Source: Rhodoblastus acidophilus
GTDB lineage: Bacteria > Pseudomonadota > Alphaproteobacteria > Rhizobiales > Beijerinckiaceae
Direction: 5' to 3'
DNA length: 64,000 nt
NCBI RefSeq assembly: GCF_900187365.1
Contig: NZ_FYDG01000011.1
Coordinates: forward strand, 1-64,000
The notes beneath the pieces are model-generated. The model saw nothing but the letters and a program-made list of their open reading frames with translations. It was not told the DNA's origin and made no database searches. Positions 17,026 through 26,800 of the stretch are shown in pieces. Position 1 is the first letter of the stretch. Each line of letters opens with the position of its first letter. A program made the position numbers and the translations under genes.

Positions 17026-17318
17026 GCCGCCTCCGCTTCGGATCGCGGCATCGCCGCCACGACAGCGTCGACGATGGCGACGGCCTCGGGCGGCAATTTC
17101 GGATTGCGCCGGTAGCGGACCCATTGCGCGTCGCGCCGGTCGATCACCAGCCCGGCGACTTTCAGCGCCAACATATGCCGCGACATCCGCGATTGGCTGG
17201 CGGGGATTTTCTTCATCAGCTCGCAGACGCAATGCTCGTCGCCGTCCCACAGGAGGCTGATGGCCGCGAGGCGGGTCGGCTCGGCCAGAGCCGACAGGAT
17301 AGCGACGACGTCTTGCAT
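17022..17318 (-). CDS. ArsR-type repressor with CVC metal-binding motif
   Basis: A 98-residue ArsR/SmtB repressor. Cysteines C30 and C32 in DGDEHCVCEL sit at the start of the DNA-binding helix, the classic arsenite/antimonite site of ArsR. ASQSRMSRHMLAL is the recognition helix. ATG 17318 is chosen because the upstream extension has no family similarity. It is the first gene of the metalloid operon and overlaps the permease gene by 4 bases, so it probably autoregulates the transcript that includes the permease and mini-thioredoxin. Confidence 0.9.
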   Translation of the reverse strand: MQDVVAILSALAEPTRLAAISLLWDGDEHCVCELMKKIPASQSRMSRHMLALKVAGLVIDRRDAQWVRYRRNPKLPPEAVAIVDAVVAAMPRSEAEAA

Positions 17319-17463
17319 GCAATAGCGGTGCGCCTCAATGCGCTTATGCGCTTTGAGGCATATCAAAGCATGAGGCCGCGTCTTTGAAACCGCAAGGCGA
17401 GTCAGGACGATGTTGCGTCGGTCTGCGATCAAGCCCCGCGCGCGAGTCGGGGCAGGGGCTCGC

Positions 17464-18318
17464 TCAAAGAGCGCCTTCGCTTTGCGTTGGCGGCGGCGGA
17501 AATCCCGATGCGGGCGCCTGCAAGGCATAGGTCCACACCCGAAAGGTTTTCAGGATATGCGGGCCGAATGAGTTGATCAGCGGCACATCGGCGGCGTCGC
17601 GCCCGCGCGCGACGACGATCCGGCCGATCCTGGGAACGTTGAGGCGCGCATCGAACGTATGCCAGGCGCCGTCGAGATAAACCTCCATCCATGCGCTGAA
17701 ATCCATCGGGCCTCCGTCGGGAACGCCGATGTCGCCAAGATGGCCGTTCACATAGCGCGCTGGAATATTCAGGCACCGGCAAAACGTGACCGCCAGATGC
17801 GCGAAGTCGCGGCACACTCCGACGCGCTCGTGAAAGACCTCCCACGCGGAGCGGGTCGCGCGCGCCTGCATGTAGTCGAAATGGATGTGGCCGTGGACGA
17901 AGTCGCAGACCGCCTGCACGCGGCCCCAGCCGGGCGCAATCTTTCCGAATGTGTCCCAGGCGATCTGGCTGAGGCGGTCCGTCTCGCAATAACGGCTGCC
18001 CATGAGAAAGACGAGGCACTCGACCGGCAGGTCCTGCACGGGCGTTTCCCGGGCCTCCGGGATGACCGGGTCCGGCCTGCCGTCATCTTCGAGCGTGGCG
18101 TCGCCCCAGATCATCAGGTCGCCCCGCGGCGCGACGAGGCGCAGGCAGCGATTGCCGTAGAGGTCCCGGTAGGTCGAGACCGGCGTGATCGGAGTCGTGA
18201 ATGTTTTTTCGGGATCGCGAATGTCGCCCCTGCGCTCCTCGTGCACCGACAGCAGGCACACCAGCGGCGTCGGTTGCGCGCAGGTCAGGGTGATCTCGTA
18301 GCCATAGCGAATCAGCAT
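17464..18318 (-). CDS. Transglutaminase-like (papain-fold) family protein
   Basis: A 284-residue protein with an N-terminal beta-sandwich typical of bacterial transglutaminase-like proteins and a core domain with catalytic Cys169 in GVCRDFAH and the histidine in AWHTFDAR. NIPARYVNGHLGD is a further family marker. Such proteins are common in Rhizobiales, lack a signal peptide, and may act as proteases or amidases rather than cross-linkers; the substrate is unknown. It stands alone between the metalloid operon and small genes on the same strand. Confidence 0.85.
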   Translation of the reverse strand: MLIRYGYEITLTCAQPTPLVCLLSVHEERRGDIRDPEKTFTTPITPVSTYRDLYGNRCLRLVAPRGDLMIWGDATLEDDGRPDPVIPEARETPVQDLPVECLVFLMGSRYCETDRLSQIAWDTFGKIAPGWGRVQAVCDFVHGHIHFDYMQARATRSAWEVFHERVGVCRDFAHLAVTFCRCLNIPARYVNGHLGDIGVPDGGPMDFSAWMEVYLDGAWHTFDARLNVPRIGRIVVARGRDAADVPLINSFGPHILKTFRVWTYALQAPASGFPPPPTQSEGAL

Positions 18319-18411
18319 TGTCGCCGCCTTCCGGGAAATCTTTGAAGCTCAGTGTGTTCAGGTTGCTGCGACGCCGGCTTCTCGATCTCGCGATGGCGGC
18401 GTTGCCGCGCT

Positions 18412-18711
18412 TCAGCCATGACCGAAGGTTCTGGCGATCAGATCGGCGCCGCCGGACCTTGCGTCCACCGCTTCGAGTTCATTCTGTGACGCCAGCCGCT
18501 CATGGGTCTCGTCATCGTTGCGGATGCGGTATTGCGGAAACTCTCCCAGCAGCGGAAGCGTGCGGGTGACGTGGTAAACGCCCTTGGCCAGAGTCCGTTG
18601 CGCGAAACCGCCCTTCAGCCGAACGGACTGCCCCACCACGTAGAGGTGCGGCGCGCTTTCATGGCCGGCCTTGCGGGGGGCGCGGCGGCAAATCTGCGTT
18701 GTATTCATCAT
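18412..18711 (-). CDS. Conserved small hypothetical protein
   Basis: A 99-residue basic protein. The central segment (LYVVGQSVRLKGG, then YHVTRTLPLLGEFPQYRIRND) resembles a conserved rhizobial family of unknown function in which a short beta-barrel-like module is followed by a DETHERL segment. There is no signal peptide or hydrophobic segment. It is preceded by an AT-containing gap and probably transcribed alone. Confidence 0.6.
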   Translation of the reverse strand: MMNTTQICRRAPRKAGHESAPHLYVVGQSVRLKGGFAQRTLAKGVYHVTRTLPLLGEFPQYRIRNDDETHERLASQNELEAVDARSGGADLIARTFGHG

Positions 18712-19452
18712 GTGTGTTATCTTTCGTTTCGGCGGTCGCAGCCGAAGGGCGCCTCATCCGAGGCGTCGGGCGTTTGCGGGCCGATCGCGGGCCAAGGATC
18801 GCGGGCCAAGGGATGCGATGCGCAACGCGCCAAGCGTGCGATCAGGACGCGACGGCGTCGGGTTGCGGCCATTCTCTGGCCGCGGCGGCGATGGGGGCTT
18901 GTCCGATGGCGCCCACCTGAGCAGGAACGCCTCCGAGCCGCCAGTACATCCGTGGTCGGCGTCGGAACACAGTCCAACTCGCGATGAGCTGATCGCAGCG
19001 CTCAACAGCGCAGCCACCAAGTCTCGTAAATTTGAAGGAGGATGGCGGGTCTCTGACACCGCGTAGCCATTTCGGCCAAATCAACGCAATAACTATGCGC
19101 CTTGATTGCGTTCAAGACAAGACAAATCGCAGGATTGTTTCCTGGCGGCGCGAACGACTTTTCGTCCGCACGCGATTCCACCCGTGATCTCCCAAGTACC
19201 GGTCCTTCGCGTCAAAAAAACATCAATCCCCCCGAGGCGGCGCAGAAATTGCCTGCGACAGAAAATATAAAAAAAGAAAGTCGCTTGTAAAAATATAAAT
19301 AACTCCTATTTTGATTTTGTCGGACAGTGGTCTCTTGGCGTCTTTTCTACGGAAATACGTCTGGCATGCCCCTCAAATATCCTGCCAAAACGTGCAAATT
19401 CGACCGCCGGCTGCGTCCGCAAGCATGTTGGCTTGTGCAGAAAGGGGTTTCC
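18712..19452. other. Intergenic region without a confident gene
   Basis: About 740 bases. Overlapping frames on both strands (18671-19066 plus, 18754-19059 minus) have no family pattern and look like GC-rich shadows. The stretch 19255-19320 is very AT-rich (ATATAAAAAAAGAAAG, then AAAATATAAATAA) and is probably the promoter or leader of the cold-shock-like gene. An in-frame extension of that gene starts at 19327, but 19453 is the better start. Confidence 0.45.
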
Positions 19453-19662
19453 ATGTCTCAGGAGACCGTGGAAGGGTTTAATCCGCAAAATGGCTTCAGT
19501 TTCATCGCGTTGGATGGCGGCGGTCAAGACGACTTCGCCCATTCCGGCGCGGTCGAGCGCGTCGGCGCAACCCAATGGCGCGAGAGTGACGGGGTTCTGT
19601 TCGAACTCGTCGCGCGCCGCGGCGGAAATATTTCGGCGGAAAAGATCAAAATCGTGAATTGA
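19453..19662 (+). CDS. Divergent cold-shock-domain protein
   Basis: A 69-residue protein with the layout of CspA: VEGFNPQNGFSFIALDGGG for RNP1 and DDFAHSGAVER for RNP2. The usual forms are KWFNxxKGFGFI and DVFVHxSAI, so the tryptophan and several basic nucleic-acid-facing residues are changed (KW to EG, GFGFI to GFSFI). The fold is probably kept but RNA binding may be weak or altered. The start at 19453 follows AAAGGGG at an appropriate distance. A long AT-rich leader upstream is typical of cold-shock genes. Confidence 0.72.
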   Translation: MSQETVEGFNPQNGFSFIALDGGGQDDFAHSGAVERVGATQWRESDGVLFELVARRGGNISAEKIKIVN

Positions 19663-19752
19663 CCTTCGCGCCGGAAGGCGTCCTGCGCCTCAAGGTTTTG
19701 AGGCTTCTCTTTCCATCGGGCGCGCCGTCAGGGCGCGCGACAGGAGTGACGC

Positions 19753-19887
19753 ATGGCCCAGGAACGCAAGCGCGGCAATCGCGAAGCCAAGAAGCCGAAG
19801 GCGGCCAAGCCGGCGGCGGATCCCAATCCGCCGAAAATGCCGCTGGGGCGATCCACCCCGATCAAAACGCCGAAGCCGGCGCGGTGA
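19753..19887 (+). CDS. Small basic Lys/Pro-rich protein
   Basis: A 44-codon frame (ATG 19753, TGA 19885-19887) encodes a highly basic peptide rich in lysine, proline and alanine, with GNREAKKPK near the start and STPIKTPKPAR at the end. Similar short basic proteins are common in Rhizobiales; their function is unknown. It is followed 21 bases later by the gene at 19909. No hydrophobic segment is present. Confidence 0.5.
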   Translation: MAQERKRGNREAKKPKAAKPAADPNPPKMPLGRSTPIKTPKPAR

Positions 19888-19908
19888 ACAGGAAGAACGA
19901 GCAAGACT

Positions 19909-20238
19909 ATGGCTTTCAAGACAAAGGCGCTGCGCTATCTCGGACGGCTGTCCGGACGCGGCGAGATCATTCACAACGGCAAGAAGATGGCGCCGGCGAC
20001 CTTCGATTTCGACGGGTATCACCGCCCCGCGGCTGGCGTTTCGGGGTGCGGCGAGATCCGCCTGGACGCCGATGCGCTGAAAGGTCTCTTCGGCCGCAAC
20101 GACCTGCAAATGCTGACGGAGCAGGGGCAGGTCTTCGACATCATCTTCTCGGACAAGGTGTTGCCCGACGAAAGTTGCGTCGCCCACATCGATTTGACCG
20201 GCATGCTCGATCCCGCCGATTGGCGTCTTCGTGGCTGA
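19909..20238 (+). CDS. Conserved hypothetical protein, about 109 residues
   Basis: A 109-residue protein, predicted beta-rich, with RGEIIHNGKKMAPATFDFDGY near the start and an acidic C-terminus (CVAHIDLTGMLDPADWRLRG). No family was recognised. It overlaps the next gene by 8 bases, suggesting that the two are co-translated. The good codon bias supports coding. Confidence 0.6.
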   Translation: MAFKTKALRYLGRLSGRGEIIHNGKKMAPATFDFDGYHRPAAGVSGCGEIRLDADALKGLFGRNDLQMLTEQGQVFDIIFSDKVLPDESCVAHIDLTGMLDPADWRLRG

Positions 20239-20710
20239 ACGCCCGCCAACCCGGAGCCGGAACGGCGCGCCAAAAGCGTTTCCGCCGCTGGGAGCCGAGT
20301 TCGAGCCTTTCCTCTATGCCGTGCTCTACGAGGACGGACATGGCATGCCGCTGACCATGGTGTCGGCGATCGCGCGCTCCGGCGCCGATCCGTGGAAAGA
20401 AGCGGCGCGCATCGCAAAAATGCCCAAACCCCTGGCGCTCGACGCACTGGCGGGTCTCATGCCGGGACGCAGCGACGCGACCGTCATCGCCGACCGCATG
20501 CTCGCGCTGCTTCAGCCCGCCCGGCGAATGGCGACCGTACCCCTCATCGGCGGCGTTCATGCAAAGCCGCGCTGGAGCCCGCTTGTTCCAGCCATTCTCA
20601 TCTTGCTGCTCATTTTGACGCTGGCCGCCGTTTTCCGGCGGACGCCGCACATCGATGCGGGCGCGTTTGAGCAGCCGGCGGCGCCGGTGGCCGAAAAGGC
20701 CGATCCGTAA
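20231..20710 (+). CDS. Hypothetical protein with one C-terminal membrane segment
   Basis: A 159-residue protein. Residues 1 to about 115 look soluble and helical (LGAEFEPFLYAVLYEDGHG, then a segment with ALDALAGLMPG). A single hydrophobic segment (about 118-136, VPAILILLLILTLAAVF) is followed by a short tail, so it is probably anchored in the inner membrane with the N-terminus in the cytoplasm. It overlaps the gene at 19909-20238 by 8 bases and precedes the glucan synthase gene by about 140 bases. A link to glucan synthesis is possible by position only. Confidence 0.55.
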   Translation: MAERPPTRSRNGAPKAFPPLGAEFEPFLYAVLYEDGHGMPLTMVSAIARSGADPWKEAARIAKMPKPLALDALAGLMPGRSDATVIADRMLALLQPARRMATVPLIGGVHAKPRWSPLVPAILILLLILTLAAVFRRTPHIDAGAFEQPAAPVAEKADP

Positions 20711-20848
20711 CGCCATCGCCCATCCTCAAGGCGCGTCCCGGCGCCAGGAGGATGCGAGTCTTCCCACCCAAACGAACTTTGCCGCTTGCCGCCGCCCCGC
20801 AGGACGCCACGGTGTCGCACGCACATGAGGGCGCGCCTGTCCTCCGAC

Positions 20849-23800
20849 ATGAATTCGAGGCTCTTCTTGAAATTTTTCAACCGTTTCGCGCGCGCGCCGT
20901 CGGCCTGGGACAATCCCGAACCCGTCCGCGAAGAATTGTTCAGCGCGGAGCGTCTCGACGACCATGCGCGCAGTCTCGCCGCCGCGCAGACGGTGACGCC
21001 CGAGCCGATCAGGGTGCGGCCGCTCTCCACCCGCCTCGCGCAGAACAGCGCGGTCCTGCTCGCCGCCTACAAGACATTGCTGCAGGGAACCGAAGAGGGC
21101 CGCGCCGTCACGCCCACGGCCGAATGGCTGATCGACAATTATCATCTCATCGAGAAGCAGATCCGCGCCATTCAATCGGACCTGCCCGCCGGCTATTACC
21201 GGCAACTGCCCAAGCTCGGCGTCGGGCCGTTCGCCGGCTATCCTCGCGTATTCGGCATGGCCTGGGCGTTCGTGGCCCACACGGACAGCCGTTTCGACCC
21301 GGACATGCTGGTCGGCTATGTGCGGGCCTATCAGCAGGTGCAGCCGCTGAACATCGGCGAATTGTGGGCGGTGTCGATCACGCTGCGCCTCGTGATGATC
21401 GAGAACTTGCGGCGTCTCGCCGTGCAGATCGTGCAAGGGCGAGCGGCGCGGCATTTGGCCGACAATCTCGCTGACCGTCTGCTGGGCGCATCGGGCCAGG
21501 AGGCCCAGCCGACGCATATCGTGCTCTCCGACCACGAGGACGACGCGCGCTCGGAAGATTTCGCCCTCCAACTCATTCATCGGTTGCGCGATCAGGATCC
21601 GAAGGTCACGCCCGCGCTCGATTGGCTCGACCAGCGTCTCGCGGCGCGTGAGATCTGCGCCGACGATCTGGTGCGCGACGCGCACCGGCGCCAGGGCGCG
21701 GCCAGCGTCACCGTGCGCAACATCATCACCAGCCTGCGCCTGATCTCGGACGTCAACTGGCAGGATCTGTTCGAGGAGGTCTGCCTGGTCGATGCGGCGC
21801 TCGCCGCCGACGCCACTTACAAGACCATGGATTTCCCGACGCGCAATCTCTACCGCGGCGCCATAGAGGAATTGGCGCGCGGCTCCGAGGGCGCCGAGCT
21901 CGATATCGCCCGACAGGCCATCGCGGCGGGCAAGCGCTTTCACGATTTGACGCCGGCGCCGACGGACGCGCGGAAAACCGACACCGGCTATCATCTCATC
22001 GGCGGGGGGCGCGCCGATTTCGAGGCCGAGATCGGCTATCACCCACGCCAGCGCCGCTGGCGGGTGCGGCTGCATCGGATGAACCGCATCGGCTATTACG
22101 CGGGCGCCATCGCGGCGGCCGCCCTCATCCTGCTCGCCGCGCCGCTTTTCGCCCTTGCGGCCATGGGGGTCGGCGCGGGCGCGCTGTGGCTTCTCGGCGT
22201 TCTCGGCGCGATCCCGGCCATCGACGCGAGCGTCGCGCTGGTCAATCGCGCGGTCGGTTTCGGCTTTCACGCCAACCTGCTGCCGGCGCTGGAGCTGGCC
22301 GGCGGCATTCCCGCGCATTTGCGCACGCTCGTCGCCGTGCCGACGCTGCTGACGACGCCGGAAGCCATCGAACAGCAGATCGAGGGCCTGGAGATTCATC
22401 ATCTCGCCAGCCCCGAGGGCGACCTGCATTTCGCGTTGCTGTCCGATTGGCTGGACGCCGACGAGAAACACGTCGAGGGCGACGACGCGCTGCTGGCTGT
22501 GGCCATCGCGGGCGTGGCGCGGCTGAACGCGCTTTATGGCCCCGCGCCCGGCGGCCCGCGCTTTCTGCTGCTGCATCGCCACCGCGTCTGGAACGAAAGC
22601 CAGGCGCGCTGGATCGGCTGGGAGCGCAAGCGCGGCAAGCTGCATGAACTGAACCGGTTTTTGCGCGGCGCCGACGACACCGGCTTTGTCGTTCTCGACG
22701 GCGTGCCGCTCGCGCCGCCGTTGAACGTCCGCTATGTGGTGACGCTCGACGGCGACACCCGCCTGCCGCGCGAAACCGTGCGCCGCCTGATCGGCAAGAT
22801 GGCGCATCCGCTCAACCGGCCGCGATTCGACGAAGCCTCCGGCCGCATCGTCGAGGGCTATGGCGTGCTGCAACCGCGCGTCACCCCGTCGCTGCCGGTC
22901 GGGCTCGAAGGCTCGCTGTTCCAGCGCATCTTTTCCAGCCTGAGCGGCATAGATCCCTACGCCTCCGCCGTTTCCGACGTCTATCAGGACATGTTCGGCG
23001 AAGGGTCTTACGCCGGCAAGGGCATTTACGACATCGACGCGTTCGAGGCCGCCCTGGCGGGCCGCGCGCCCGACTCGACGCTGCTCAGTCATGACTTGTT
23101 CGAAGGCGTGTTCGCCCGCGCCGGCTTGGCCTCCGACGTCGAAGTCGTCGAGGAATTTCCGTCGCGCTACGATGTCGGCGCCTTGCGCCACCATCGCTGG
23201 GCGCGCGGCGACTGGCAATTGCTGCCGTGGATTCTCGGCGTTGGGCCGCGCGCGCCGGGCGCGCCGAAAACCGCGTCGCGCATGCCGGCGATCGGGCGCT
23301 GGAAAATGCTCGACAATTTGCGCCGCACCCTTTCGGCGCCGCTGGCGGTGGTCGCCTTGCTCGCGGGCTTCCTGCTGCCGTTCCCGGCGTCGCTGGTCTG
23401 GACGCTGTTCGTCGTCGCGACCATCGCCTTGCCGTCGATGATTCCCGTGATCGCCGCGATTCCCCCGCTGCGGCCGGGCGTCACGCTCGCAAGCCATTTT
23501 CGCGCGCTCGGCGGCGATTTGAAACTCGCGCTGATCCTGTCGGCGCTCACCGTCATCTTCCTGGCCGATCAGGCCTGGCTGATGGGCGACGCCATCTGTC
23601 GCACGCTGTATCGCCTGCTCGTCAGCCGCAAGAACCTGCTGGAATGGGTTCCGGCGGCTCAGGCGTCCCAGGCGCGGCGGCTCGACCTCGCCGGCTTTTA
23701 CCGGCGCATGTTCGGCGCCTCGGTCATCGGCGCGCTCACCCTGATCGCCGGACTGTTCGCCGGCGGCGGCGCGGCCCTGCTGGCTTGCGGTTGCGCGGCG

Positions 23801-26800
23801 CTCTGGCTGGCTTCGCCCGCCATCGCGCGCTGGGTCAGCCTGCCGCCGCGCCTCGCCGCCCGCAAGCCCCTGGCGGACGAGGACGCCCGCGCCTTGCGCC
23901 TCACGGCGCGCTGCACATGGCGTTATTTCGAAACCTTCGTCACCGCCGCCGACCACCACCTGCCGCCCGATAATTTTCAGGAAGACCCGAACGCGCTGGC
24001 GCGCCGGACCTCGCCGACCAATTTGGGCCTCTATCTGCTGGCGGCGGCCAGCGCGCACGATTTCGGCTGGATCGGCCTTGACGAGACCGTGGCGCGTCTC
24101 GAAGCGACGCTCGCGGCCATGGGCGGCATGGCGCGGTTTCGCGGCCATTTCTACAATTGGTACGACACCGGCGATCTGCGTCCGCTCGATCCCAAATATG
24201 TCTCCTCCGTCGACAGCGGCAATCTGGCCGGGCACCTGATCGCGCTGGCCAACGCCTGCCGCGAATGGCGGGCGCCCAAGGCGGACAGGGCGCGCATGCT
24301 CGTCGGCGTCGGCGACGCGCTCGCCCTGACGCGCGCGGAGGCGGCGAGCCTGCGCGATGGCCCGAAGACGCAAACCGTCACCTGGCGCCAACTCGACACC
24401 GCTTTGGCGGAGCTTGCCGGCGCCGTGGACGAAGCGCTTCGCCCGCAGGACAATTTCGCCGAGCGCCTGCTCAATCTCGCGCTGCAAGCCGCCAACATGG
24501 CCGACATGGCCAAGGCGCTCGCCAACGAGCGCGGCGACACGGCGGGCGCGGACATGCTGTTCTGGGCGCAGGCCAGCGTGAACGCCATAGCCGCGCACCG
24601 CGCCGATTTTTCGCGCGGCGCCGAGGACTCGGCGGCGCTGTGCGCGCGGCTGGAACAGCTGGAGGAGATTGCGCGGGCGATGGCGCTCGACATGGACTTC
24701 GGCTTCCTGATCGACAAGCAGCGCAACCTGCTGTCGATCGGCTGCGTCGCGCCGGAAGGCGCGCTCGACGCGAACTGCTACGACCTGCTGGCCTCGGAAG
24801 CGCGGCTGGCGAGCTTCTTCGCCATCGCCAAGGGCGATGTTCCCGCCCGCCACTGGTTCCGCCTGGGACGCGTCGCCACCCCGGTCGCCCATGGCGCCGC
24901 GCTGATCTCCTGGTCGGGATCGATGTTCGAATATCTGATGCCCTCGCTGGTGATGCGGGCGCCGGCGGGAAGCCTGCTGGACGACACCAACCGTCTGGTC
25001 GTGCGCCGGCAGATCGCCTTCGCCGAACAACAGAATCTGCCCTGGGGAGTGTCGGAATCCGCGTATAACGCGCGAGATCTGGAACTGACCTATCAATATT
25101 CGAATTTCGGCGTTCCCGGCCTTGGGCTGAAGCGCGGACTCGCGGACAATTCGGTGGTGGCGCCGTATGCGACGGGGCTGGCGGCCATGGTCGATCCGGA
25201 AGCCGCCCGCGCCAATCTGGAGCGCCTCGCCGGGATCGGCGCGCGCGGCCGCTACGGCTATTATGAGGCGCTCGATTACACCCGCGCGCGCGTGCCGGAG
25301 GGGCGGGATTTCGTCGTCGTCCGCGCCTTCATGGCCCATCATCAGGGCATGACCATCGTCGCCATCGCCAATGCCGTGCTGGACGCGAAAATGCGGACCC
25401 GCTTTCATAGCGAGCCCATGGTCCAGGCGACGGAACTTCTGTTGCAGGAGCGGATGCCGCGCGATGTCGCGGTCAGCCGCCCCTGGGCGTCGGAATTAAA
25501 GTCGCCCGTGCGGAAAGGGCGCGATGTCGAGCCGCTGGGCGAACGGCGTTTCGTCTCGCCGCATCAGGCCAATCCGGCGACGCATCTTCTGTCCAACGGA
25601 TGTTTTTCCACAATGCTGACCGCCGCCGGCTCGGGCTACAGCCGCTGGGGCACGCTCGCCTTGACCCGCTGGCGCGAAGACGCGACCAGCGACGATTTCG
25701 GCTCCTACATATTCCTGCGCGACGTTCGCTCCGACGCGGTGTGGTCGGCGGCGTTCCAGCCAATCGGCCAGGAGCCGGACTCCTATCATGTCGCCTTCAA
25801 CGAGGATCGCGCCGAATTCACCCGCCACGACGGCGCGCTGACCACCACGCTCGATGTGGTGGTCTCCTCCGAGAGCGATTCCGAAGTGCGGCGCGTCAGC
25901 GTCGCCAATGGCGGCGCCCGCATGCGCGAGATCGAAATCACCTCTTACGCCGAACTCGCCCTGGCGCCGCAGGCCGCCGATGTCGCCCATCCCGCCTTTT
26001 CAAAGCTGTTCGTCGCAACCGAGTTCTTGGCCGACGTCGGCGTTCTCGTCGCCACGCGGCGCCGTCGCACGCCCGACGAGCCGGAAATCTGGGTCGGCCA
26101 GCTCGCCGTCGTCGATGGCGAAGTTGTTGGCGACGCCGAATTCGAAACCGACCGCGCCCGCTTTCTCGGACGCGGGCAGGGCGTCAGAACGCCCAACGCC
26201 ATGATCGACGGACGCAGGCTGTCGAACAGCGCCGGCTCCGTGCTCGACCCGATCTTCGCTCTGCGCCGTCGCGTGCGCATCGCGCCCGGCGCCGTGGCGC
26301 GCATTTCCTTCTGGACCATGGCGGCCTCGACGCGCGAAACGCTGCTCGACATCGCCGACAAGCACCGCGACGCCGCCGCTTTTTCGCGCGCGACGACGCT
26401 GGCCTGGACACAGGCGCAAGTGCAATTGCATCACCTCGGCGTCACCGCGGGCGAAGCCAGCCTGTTCCAGCGCCTCGCCAGTCCCGTGATCTACGCCAAC
26501 GCAACCCTGCGGCCGCCGTCCCCGACGATCGTCGCGGGGTCCGGCGCGCAGTCGGGGCTGTGGGCGCAGGGGATTTCCGGCGACCTGCCCATCGTTCTGC
26601 TGCGGATCAACAACGCCGACGATCTCGATATCGCCCGCGAACTGCTGCAAGCGCACGAATATTGGCGGATGAAGCAACTCGCCGTCGATCTGGTGATCCT
26701 CAACGAGCGGCAGTCTTCCTATGTGCAGGACCTTCAGATCGCGCTGGAAACCCTGATCCGCGCCCGCCAGATGCGCCGCCGTCTGCCCGGCGAGGAGTCC

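Noticed and set aside
18671-19066. Overlapping plus and minus frames after the 18412-18711 gene
   Set aside because: Highly basic translations without motifs; typical GC-rich shadows.
20726-25408. Open minus-strand frame of about 1560 codons
   Set aside because: It lies entirely antisense to the glucan synthase gene. Its translation is Arg/Gly/Asp/His-rich with no domains, as expected for the antisense frame of GC-rich codons. Several similar antisense frames (for example opposite 32-33 kb, 41.7-43.6 kb, 59-61 kb) were rejected for the same reason.
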